Shown here: piece after piece, positions 6,708 through 13,320 of the stretch
How the letters are laid out: each line of letters starts with the position of its first letter
Position numbering within the stretch: position 1 is the stretch's first letter
Source: CAZKAP01 sp964550895
GTDB taxonomy: Bacteria; Bacteroidota; Bacteroidia; Flavobacteriales; Flavobacteriaceae
Direction of reading: 5' to 3'
Assembly: GCA_964550895.1 (NCBI GenBank)
Contig: CAZKAP010000002.1
Span: forward strand, 1 to 64,000
DNA: 64,000 nt
Program-made: the position numbers and the translations under genes
Notes under the pieces: generated by a model
Databases searched by the model: none
What the model was told of the DNA's origin: nothing
Seen by the model: only the letters and a program-made list of their open reading frames with translations

Positions 6708-8687
6708 TCAGTATTCCAGTAGTTGGAGCACGGCACCTTCTATGCGTCCGACAGGGAGGTAGTCATTTTCGAGCACAGGTGCGAAGGGAACCGGTGTTTC
6801 CAGGCTACCCACCCGGGCAATAGGGGCGTCGAGATAGGAAAAACATTGTTCCTGAATGAGTGCGGCCAAATCCCCTATCACGCTCCCTATCAGCGAGTCC
6901 TCGGTAATGAGAAGCACTCGCCCTGTTTTTCTTACGGAACGAAATACCCGTTCGGAATCCATAGGTTTAAGCGACCTGAGGTCGATCAATTCTCCCGACC
7001 ATTCCGGATGCTGATCCAGTATTTCCAGCGCCCAATGCACGCCCATGCCGTAGGTAACTATGGTGAATTGATTTCCCCTGCGGACGCAGCGCGCCTTACC
7101 TATGGGAATAGTGTATCTTCCTTGCGGCACCTCTTCGCGCACACTGCGGTATATCTTTTTATGTTCGAAGAACAACACCGGATTTGGGCTATCTATGGCA
7201 CTGTGAAAAAGCCCTTTAGCATCATGGGGAAAGGCGGGATATACCAACTGAAGACCCGGAGTCGACACGAACCACGACTCGTTGGTCTGTGAGTGGAAAG
7301 GACCTGCAGCTACCCCTCCGCCACAGGGCATCCGAATGACAACATCGGCCTGCTGCCCCCATCGGTAGTGGGATTTGGCCAACAGGTTAACAATGGGATT
7401 GAAACCGGTACTGACGAAGTCTGCGAACTGTACCTCCACTATGGATTTGAAGCCTCCGATGGACAAGCCCATGGCTGCCGAGATCACCGCTGATTCGCAC
7501 AATGGGGTATTGCGGACTCGTTCCTTGCCGAAGCGTTCGTACAGCCCTTCTGTGATTTTGAAGACTCCTCCGTACTCCGCGATATCCTGCCCCATGACAA
7601 CCAGGTTATCATGGGTTTCCATTGCTTCGAAGTGGGCATCCCTAAGTGCGTCAATAAGTCGTTGTTCTGTGGAGTCCATCTCGGGAATTTCCTCCGGAGC
7701 TTCGAAAGGTGCCATTACCTGCGAAATCTCCCTTTGGGCGTCGGGCCGGACATCAGGTGCCTCATCCGCTCGCTTCCACTCACGGTCAATGGTCTCCTGC
7801 AGTGAACGCCGGTATTTTTCGATGCGATCCGAACTGAGCAGGCCGGATTCCCTAAGCTGTGTTTCTATGCGCAGCAGAGGGTCTTTCTTGGCCCAGGTGT
7901 CCCTAAGCTCATCAGGTACATAAGCCGTCCCGCTGGCCTCTTCGTGCCCACGCAGACGGAAGGTTTCGAATTCGATGAGCACAGGTCTCGGGTTTTCGCG
8001 GACGCTACCGGCGATCTTGTGGAGGGTCTTATACACCTTGACCACATCGTTACCGGTCAGCCGATGGGACTCCATTCCGTATCCGACTCCCCTATCGCTG
8101 AGATGCTTGCAATGGTATTGTTCCTCAGTGGGCGTGGATAGGGCGTACCCATTGTTCTCGATACAGAAAATAACGGGTAGTTTCCAGACCGAAGCGATAT
8201 TCAGGGCTTCGTGGAAATCGCCCTCGCTTGTACCTCCCTCCCCGGTCAACACAACCGTAACGCGTTTTTTGGATTTGAGCTTTTGCGACAAGGCCAGGCC
8301 ACAGGCCACACCTAATTGGGGTCCGAGATGAGAGATCATCCCTACAATTCGGTGTTCCCTGCTGCCGAAATGAAAGCTCCGGTCGCGACCTGAGGTAAAG
8401 CCACCCGGCTTGCCCTGCCATTGCTGAAACAGCTGATTCAGGTCTATTTTCCGGCCCGTGAAAACAGCGAGGTTACGGTGCATAGGCAACACAAACTCAC
8501 TCTTCTTTAAGGCGCTGATGATCCCCACGGATACTGCCTCCTGACCTATGCCGCTAAACCACTTCTTGACCTTGCCCTGCCTGAGGAGAACGATCATTTT
8601 TTCCTCGATCAGACGGGAAAGCAATACGGATTTGTAAAGATGAAGCAGCGTATGTTTATCGAGATCCGCCGTTACGGTCTTACTCAT
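6708..8687 (-). CDS. Fused alpha/beta E1 of a branched-chain 2-oxoacid dehydrogenase
   Basis: A 659-residue thiamine diphosphate enzyme joining E1-alpha (about 1-320) and E1-beta (about 345-659). The ThDP motif begins GEGGTSEGD and closes at ENNGYA. The beta half starts with MGQDIAEYGGVF, as in branched-chain 2-oxoacid dehydrogenases. It decarboxylates 2-oxo acids and passes the acyl group to a lipoyl E2, which is not in the window. It is the first gene of the minus-strand run into the PKS genes, 9 bp before the FAD oxidoreductase. It may supply branched acyl-CoA starters for the pathway, or be the housekeeping enzyme to which the pathway genes became attached. A paralogue lies at 37994-40420. 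Confidence 0.87.
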   Translation of the reverse strand: MSKTVTADLDKHTLLHLYKSVLLSRLIEEKMIVLLRQGKVKKWFSGIGQEAVSVGIISALKKSEFVLPMHRNLAVFTGRKIDLNQLFQQWQGKPGGFTSGRDRSFHFGSREHRIVGMISHLGPQLGVACGLALSQKLKSKKRVTVVLTGEGGTSEGDFHEALNIASVWKLPVIFCIENNGYALSTPTEEQYHCKHLSDRGVGYGMESHRLTGNDVVKVYKTLHKIAGSVRENPRPVLIEFETFRLRGHEEASGTAYVPDELRDTWAKKDPLLRIETQLRESGLLSSDRIEKYRRSLQETIDREWKRADEAPDVRPDAQREISQVMAPFEAPEEIPEMDSTEQRLIDALRDAHFEAMETHDNLVVMGQDIAEYGGVFKITEGLYERFGKERVRNTPLCESAVISAAMGLSIGGFKSIVEVQFADFVSTGFNPIVNLLAKSHYRWGQQADVVIRMPCGGGVAAGPFHSQTNESWFVSTPGLQLVYPAFPHDAKGLFHSAIDSPNPVLFFEHKKIYRSVREEVPQGRYTIPIGKARCVRRGNQFTIVTYGMGVHWALEILDQHPEWSGELIDLRSLKPMDSERVFRSVRKTGRVLLITEDSLIGSVIGDLAALIQEQCFSYLDAPIARVGSLETPVPFAPVLENDYLPVGRIEGAVLQLLEY

Positions 8688-8694
8688 ATATGTT

Positions 8695-8702
8695 TAATTT
8701 TG
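8695..8702 (+). promoter_or_regulatory. Candidate -7 box for the 2OG oxygenase gene
   Basis: TAATTTTG matches the Bacteroidota -7 consensus TAnnTTTG exactly and lies 40 bp before the ATG at 8743. No clear TTTG -33 element is seen about 20 bp upstream, which falls in the E1 coding region. I could not find an equally good box for the opposing operon. Confidence 0.4.
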
Positions 8703-8742
8703 TAGACCCGGATTGACCAAAACCCGGCAAAAGAACAAGGTA

Positions 8743-9678
8743 ATGCAAAGTTCGACCATAAAGTTAGTTGACCTCCGCGATTTTACGTCCGATGATGCGG
8801 CGAAACGATCTCAATTCGTTCGCGATCTGGGAGATTCGTTTAAAAATATAGGATTCGCCCGGATCCGCAGCCATATCCCTTCCATGGGAGATCGCGATGC
8901 CGTTTATGAGCAGGTGCAACACTTTTTTGCACTGGATCAGCCCGTGAAAGACCGCTATATACTCGAAGGCGGTGCGGGTCAACGAGGGTACACGCGTTTT
9001 GGCATGGAAACGGCTCAGGGAGAGAGCCGGCCGGACCTGAAGGAATTTTGGCATTTCGGCCAGTACGATCCTGTACTGAAAGGGATGCCCGGGAATATGA
9101 TCGTCGATGAACTCCCTGAGTTTAATGCCCTGGGCAAAGAAGTATTCCAGCAGCTCGAAGGGGTTGCCTTCTTGCTTTTGGAAGCCATTGGACTGTACCT
9201 GGAGATAGGCGGAGACTACTTCGATCCCTGGTCGCGCGGAGGGGATTCGATCTTGCGGGCCATCCATTACCCTCCCGTAAAAAAAAATGCATCCGGTACC
9301 CGGGCTGCAGCCCATACGGACATAAACCTGATAACGTTGCTAATGGCCTCACGCGGGTCAGGGCTCGAAGTCCGGGATACGAGCGGCAACTGGATACCGG
9401 TCAATGCGGGCGAGGATGAATTGATTGTGAACGTAGGCGACATGCTGTCCCGTCTTACCAATGACTATCTACCCTCCACCCTGCATCGCGTGGTGAATCC
9501 GGAAGGCGATCGGGTCACTGAGTCCAGATATTCCCTTCCATTTTTTATGCATCCGAATCCCCTCATGCCTTTGGATGTGCTCGAAGCCTTTCAGGACGAG
9601 GACAACCCGCCCCGATATGCGCCAATCACTTCGGGCGCGTTTCTAAACGAGCGACTGCAGGAGCTAAAATTGAAATAG
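8743..9678 (+). CDS. 2-oxoglutarate/Fe(II) oxygenase, isopenicillin N synthase family
   Basis: A 311-residue protein with the DIOX_N domain followed by the 2OG-Fe(II) jelly roll. The iron ligands are the His and Asp of AHTDIN and the His of LHRVVN; the co-substrate Arg-x-Ser is in SRYSLPFF. The family hydroxylates, desaturates or cyclises small molecules. The ORF can be extended to a TTG at 8713, but ATG 8743 gives the usual N-terminus. It diverges from the PKS operon with 55 bp between the starts and is followed 8 bp later by the SUI1 gene. As the pair with SUI1 and DUF1835 looks like ordinary flavobacterial gene order, a role in the PKS pathway is possible but unproven. Confidence 0.83.
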   Translation: MQSSTIKLVDLRDFTSDDAAKRSQFVRDLGDSFKNIGFARIRSHIPSMGDRDAVYEQVQHFFALDQPVKDRYILEGGAGQRGYTRFGMETAQGESRPDLKEFWHFGQYDPVLKGMPGNMIVDELPEFNALGKEVFQQLEGVAFLLLEAIGLYLEIGGDYFDPWSRGGDSILRAIHYPPVKKNASGTRAAAHTDINLITLLMASRGSGLEVRDTSGNWIPVNAGEDELIVNVGDMLSRLTNDYLPSTLHRVVNPEGDRVTESRYSLPFFMHPNPLMPLDVLEAFQDEDNPPRYAPITSGAFLNERLQELKLK

Positions 9679-9686
9679 CCTAACCT

Positions 9687-10019
9687 ATGGACTTAGAGGA
9701 TCAACTCAGAAGCCTGTTCCCGGATCATAAACCCGAAGAAGCCGATAAGCCGGAAGAACCGGCTGAAAGAGCCTTCTGGATTCCTCCCCATACCGTGGAC
9801 TGCGTGTACGAAAAACGCAAGGGTAAACCGGTTACCATCATCCGCAATTACAACGGTACTCCAAAAGATTTCAATGCGCTAGCCTCAGAACTCAAGAAGA
9901 ATCTGCATGTGGGCGGAGGAATTAAAAAAGAGGAAATTGTCATCCAGGGAGACTACCGCGATCGCATCATGGAATTACTGGAATCGTACGGTTTTGATAT
10001 CCGAAGAGTGGGTGGATAA
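9687..10019 (+). CDS. SUI1/eIF1-like translation initiation factor
   Basis: A 110-residue protein. The C-terminal two thirds (KRKGKPVTIIRNYNG onward) form the SUI1 fold, with GGGIKKEEIVIQGDYRD as the typical second half; the first 30 residues are a charged linker. Bacterial SUI1 proteins (YciH type) are thought to influence start-site choice on the 30S ribosome. It begins 8 bp after the 2OG oxygenase and is probably co-transcribed with it. Confidence 0.85.
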   Translation: MDLEDQLRSLFPDHKPEEADKPEEPAERAFWIPPHTVDCVYEKRKGKPVTIIRNYNGTPKDFNALASELKKNLHVGGGIKKEEIVIQGDYRDRIMELLESYGFDIRRVGG

Positions 10020-10094
10020 TCCTTAATTATTTGCTAAAAAATTAAGCTTATTCCTAATTTTCAGAATATTACTTCAGGTTTCACAGCATTTTTT

Positions 10095-10124
10095 TTTGAT
10101 TATTCGAGGTAAATTTTACTTTTA
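10095..10124 (+). promoter_or_regulatory. Candidate promoter of the DUF1835 gene
   Basis: TTTG at 10095-10098 and TACTTTTA at 10117-10124 are separated by 18 bp, close to the Bacteroidota -33/-7 arrangement, with one mismatch in the -7 box. The predicted start of transcription is about 25 bp before the ATG at 10155. An AT-rich hairpin (CTTAATT/AATTAAG, 10022-10046) just after the SUI1 stop may mark the end of the previous unit. Confidence 0.4.
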
Positions 10125-10154
10125 GTCGACTAAACTGGCTCAACCTAATTACTC

Positions 10155-11090
10155 ATGAAGCAGCATATTCTACATATCACCAACGGTGATAGTTTTACGG
10201 AGCGCTTGGGCACTTTGCCCATAGAGGGGGATGTTATTACGTGGAGGGAGATGCTTTGCGAAGGAAAAACACTCACCCACGTGGGCAGTGAATCTTTCTG
10301 GAAGACGCGCTTCGAGTTTCTTAACAAGCGCTATAAAGTCTCCAAGTCCTGGTTTGTCGAGAAAACCCTCAAGGAATACCGCTCATTGTGTAATTACAAG
10401 CAGCACAATATCGTGGTGCTGTGGTTCGAATACGATCTGTTCTGTCAGATTAATATGCTGGCCGTTATCAGCTGGCTCAAGACCCACCGCCGGTATTCCG
10501 ACATATTCCTGATCAACAGCGGGAAAATCAAAGGCGAAGAAAAACTCTTCGGTCTCAATGAACTTACGGACGAGCAGCTACTTCAGCACTTTGAGAATAA
10601 AGTGCATCTCACGCAGGACGACATCGAGTACGCCGACTACATCTGGCAGTTGTATTGCAGCGATAACCCTATTCGCCTGGAAAACCTCAGTGACTACGAA
10701 CAGTTTCAGTTCAATTACCTCGGGGATGCAATTAAGGCTCACCTCAAAAGGTTCCCCACTATTCGAAACGGCCTGAACGACAATGAAAACACCGTTCTTC
10801 GTCTGGCCCGAGAAAACAAATTATCCGGCAAGCGTGAATTGATTCGCTCCCTGCTTCAGGATCACAACACGTATGGGTTTGGAGATGTTCAGTACCAGGT
10901 AATCATTCAGTCACTGAAGCCTTTGTTTTCCTCCTTTAATCCGATCCGGTTGAGCAAAACAGGCATCGATGTGGCGGAGGGCCATACCAACTTCTACTCT
11001 CAGATGAAGGACGATTCCCTCTACCTGGGTGGTGCTCTGAAGTACAACTTCCTGTTTAATAACCAGTCCGAGCGCATTCTTAAACTCTGA
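10155..11090 (+). CDS. DUF1835 domain protein
   Basis: A 311-residue protein beginning HILHITNGDSF, the typical DUF1835 N-terminus, and continuing with the GDVITWREML block. The C-terminal part (about residue 200 onward) is a helical region that often goes with this domain. The biochemical role of the family is unknown. It stands alone with its own upstream region and is followed by 208 bp without an obvious gene on the same strand. Confidence 0.8.
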   Translation: MKQHILHITNGDSFTERLGTLPIEGDVITWREMLCEGKTLTHVGSESFWKTRFEFLNKRYKVSKSWFVEKTLKEYRSLCNYKQHNIVVLWFEYDLFCQINMLAVISWLKTHRRYSDIFLINSGKIKGEEKLFGLNELTDEQLLQHFENKVHLTQDDIEYADYIWQLYCSDNPIRLENLSDYEQFQFNYLGDAIKAHLKRFPTIRNGLNDNENTVLRLARENKLSGKRELIRSLLQDHNTYGFGDVQYQVIIQSLKPLFSSFNPIRLSKTGIDVAEGHTNFYSQMKDDSLYLGGALKYNFLFNNQSERILKL

Positions 11091-11175
11091 TTTCCGGTTC
11101 TACTATTCGTTTCGGGTCTAATCCAGGCCTAGAGCGGAGGAATGGCTTTACGACCAGTAAGCCCCAGAGGATTTA

Positions 11176-11289
11176 TTAAATCTCGGTCATCTTTTCAGGA
11201 CGCTTCTTCCTGAACCGGTCCATTACCTCATCGAACCCAATCGAGTCTGAGGTGCCCTCTGCTATTCCTATCTTTACCGGTGTGATCAA
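11176..11289 (-). CDS. Possible 37-residue small protein
   Basis: A short minus-strand frame starting at TTG 11287-11289 and ending at TAA 11176. The codon choice resembles real genes here (KIGIAEG, then FDEVMDRFRKKRPEK), although this could also be the tail of a longer antisense frame through the next gene. A possible -7 box of the neighbouring plus-strand gene (11269-11276) lies inside it. I list it as a weak candidate only. Confidence 0.2.
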   Translation of the reverse strand: MITPVKIGIAEGTSDSIGFDEVMDRFRKKRPEKMTEI

Positions 11290-11298
11290 AAGAGAATC

Positions 11299-12132
11299 GT
11301 GATTCGAATAGCCGGAGTACCTGAACACTTTAATTACCCCTGGAAACTCCTTGCTGGGCAGGAGTCTTCCCTCCCTAACCCATTGGAGTGGATCGACGTG
11401 CCCGAGGGCACCGGAAGAATGCGGGATATGCTCCATACGGGTGAGGTGGATGGCGCCCTGATGCTTACCGAGGGGGCCGTACAGGCCATTGCCGGCGGCC
11501 TGGATGCCAGGATACTGCAACTCTATGTGGAAACCCCCTTGCTCTGGGGTGTCCATCTCGGATATAGGGAAGGAAGGATTCTGCCTGAGGATCTGAGAGG
11601 AATGGATGTGGCGATCAGCAGGAAAGGAAGCGGTAGTCATCTGATGGCCGTACTTTACGCCAGGTCCAAAGGTTGGGACACCACAGCCCTGCGTTTTGTT
11701 CGTGTGAACACCCTGGAAGGCGCACGGTCTCAACTGTCAAGCCATCCCGAATGCTATTTCCTCTGGGAGAAGTTCACCACACAGCCCTTTGTAGATCGTA
11801 AGGAATTTGTCCGGGCCGATGTGTTTCCCACGCCCTGGCCCTGTTTCGTATGGGTATGCACTACCGCTGCCTACCAGCAAAAAAGAGAAGAGATCGAATA
11901 CCTTCGCCAAAGGCTGAAGATCGTCCTTAAGGAGTGTTTTGCCAGACCGGAACTCGCGGATGAGATCAGCAAGACCTATAGACTGAACAAGACAGAGGTC
12001 GAAGATTGGTTGAGTTTAACCCGCTGGAGCACTGAGGTTCCCGCGCCTGAACTACTGAGTACCGTTCAGTATGCCTTGAAGGAGCTTGAGCTGATCGACT
12101 CCATCCACCACTATTCCGACTTTGTGTTTTAA
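11299..12132 (+). CDS. Cytoplasmic periplasmic-binding-protein-like protein
   Basis: A 277-residue type 2 periplasmic-binding-protein fold of the TauA/SsuA kind: GVPEHFNYPW at the start, GEVDGALMLTEG around residue 50, and a ligand-type domain to about residue 190. It has no signal peptide or lipobox, and no permease or ATPase gene lies nearby, so it is probably not an ABC transporter component in the usual sense. The start codon is GTG at 11299, inside the dyad GAATC-GT-GATTC (11294-11305). TATCTTTA at 11269-11276 is a one-mismatch -7 box. Similar lone proteins occur in flavobacteria; the ligand is unknown. Confidence 0.7.
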   Translation: MIRIAGVPEHFNYPWKLLAGQESSLPNPLEWIDVPEGTGRMRDMLHTGEVDGALMLTEGAVQAIAGGLDARILQLYVETPLLWGVHLGYREGRILPEDLRGMDVAISRKGSGSHLMAVLYARSKGWDTTALRFVRVNTLEGARSQLSSHPECYFLWEKFTTQPFVDRKEFVRADVFPTPWPCFVWVCTTAAYQQKREEIEYLRQRLKIVLKECFARPELADEISKTYRLNKTEVEDWLSLTRWSTEVPAPELLSTVQYALKELELIDSIHHYSDFVF

Positions 12133-12137
12133 CCGGA

Positions 12138-12539
12138 TCAGGAATTACACTTGGACACCAGCTTTTTCAGGGTAACGTCAGAAAGTGGTTTCTGGGCCGT
12201 GTCAAAGACCTGAGTATTTTCTCCAATTCGCGATTGTATTTCCTTACTCTCCAAGGCGGTAAGTAGGATCACTTTGATTTTATCCCGAACATCCTCCGAT
12301 ACTGTGGATTCATAGCGCTCCAGGAACTCCCATCCGTCCATGATGGGCATCTGTGTATCCAGCAGGACCAGTGAAGGAAGGAACTTCTTGTCCAGATCCT
12401 TGATCAGCGCGAGTGCCTCTTCTCCATTCAGGGCCACATATATATCGAGATTCGGCATACTCTGCCGTATGAAGAACTGGTTGAGAAAGTTGGTGGTTTC
12501 GTCGTCATCGACCAGTAGTATACTCTTAATTGCACTCAT
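12138..12539 (-). CDS. Receiver-only response regulator
   Basis: A 133-residue single receiver domain. The acidic pair is in LLVDDDE, the phospho-acceptor Asp in LLDTQMP, the switch Thr in LLTALE and the conserved Lys in AQKPL. There is no output domain, so it acts by protein contact, as CheY and Spo0F do. It is convergent with the binding-protein gene (5 bp between stops) and lies 59 bp downstream of the uracil-DNA glycosylase gene. No partner kinase is adjacent; the broken kinase at 45.2 kb is far away. Confidence 0.85.
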   Translation of the reverse strand: MSAIKSILLVDDDETTNFLNQFFIRQSMPNLDIYVALNGEEALALIKDLDKKFLPSLVLLDTQMPIMDGWEFLERYESTVSEDVRDKIKVILLTALESKEIQSRIGENTQVFDTAQKPLSDVTLKKLVSKCNS

Positions 12540-12598
12540 TGGAAGAAATTTCTTTCAAACTAAAACTTGAACGGAGAAAGCGATGGAATTATTTTATA

Positions 12599-13267
12599 CT
12601 ACCCCCACTCTATGGCTTTTTTTCCAATGGATTGTAAATAGGTATTGGTCTGACTGAAATGTTTATTTCCGAACCAGAGCCCACGGTTGGCACTCAGCGG
12701 TGAGGGGTGTCCGCTCTCCAGTATCCGATGCCTGTCCCGGTCTAACTTACCCGCCTTTTTCCGGGCAAAGCCCCCCCACAAAAGGAAAACCAGGCCTTCG
12801 CGCTCCCGGTTAAGAACTTCGATGACCGTATCGGTAAAGGTTTCCCACCCCATTCCCTGATGGCTACCGGCCTTGTTCTTTTCTACTGTGAGCGTGGCAT
12901 TGAGGAGCAAAACGCCCTGTTTGCCCCAACGGCTCAGATCGCCATTGGCGGGCCGGGGTATACCGAGGTCCTGTTCGATCTCCCGGAAGATGTTAACCAG
13001 GGAAGGTGGAAAAGATACCCCCTCGCGCACCGAAAAGCACAGGCCATGGGCCTGACCCGGACCGTGGTACGGATCCTGCCCTATAATAACTACCCGGGTT
13101 TCTTTAAAGGGGGAGAGCTCGAAGGCCCTGAAAATTTCGCTACCCCTGGGATAGCAGGTACGCTGCTCATACGCCTCCCGAATCCTTGAGGTGAGTTGGT
13201 GAAAATAGGGCTGCCGAAAGGTGTCGGCCAGGACTTCGCCCCAACTGGGCTCGATTTCTACTTGCAT
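12599..13267 (-). CDS. ung: Uracil-DNA glycosylase, family 1
   Basis: A 222-residue enzyme that removes uracil from DNA. The catalytic water-activating motif GQDPYHGPGQAHG is present, as are LLLNATLTVE and the C-terminal SGHPSPLSANRG leucine-loop motif. I start at ATG 13267; an in-frame TTG at 13288 is less likely. It diverges from mutS2, with about 53 bp between starts. Confidence 0.95.
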   Translation of the reverse strand: MQVEIEPSWGEVLADTFRQPYFHQLTSRIREAYEQRTCYPRGSEIFRAFELSPFKETRVVIIGQDPYHGPGQAHGLCFSVREGVSFPPSLVNIFREIEQDLGIPRPANGDLSRWGKQGVLLLNATLTVEKNKAGSHQGMGWETFTDTVIEVLNREREGLVFLLWGGFARKKAGKLDRDRHRILESGHPSPLSANRGLWFGNKHFSQTNTYLQSIGKKAIEWG

Positions 13268-13302
13268 AGGCGAATCGTTGATTTTCAAAGGGCTCGTATC
13301 AG

Positions 13303-13310
13303 TATCTTTG
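13303..13310 (+). promoter_or_regulatory. -7 box directly before mutS2
   Basis: TATCTTTG is a perfect TAnnTTTG box that ends only 10 bp before the ATG at 13321. This predicts a transcript with almost no leader. A TTG at 13278-13280 may serve as a weak -33 element. Confidence 0.5.
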
Positions 13311-13320
13311 CAAAAGTAAA

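Noticed and set aside
11290..11733. Longer minus-strand gene opposite the binding-protein gene
   Set aside because: It is the antisense frame of a well-supported gene and its composition is not protein-like; only the last 37 codons, outside that gene, were kept as a weak candidate.
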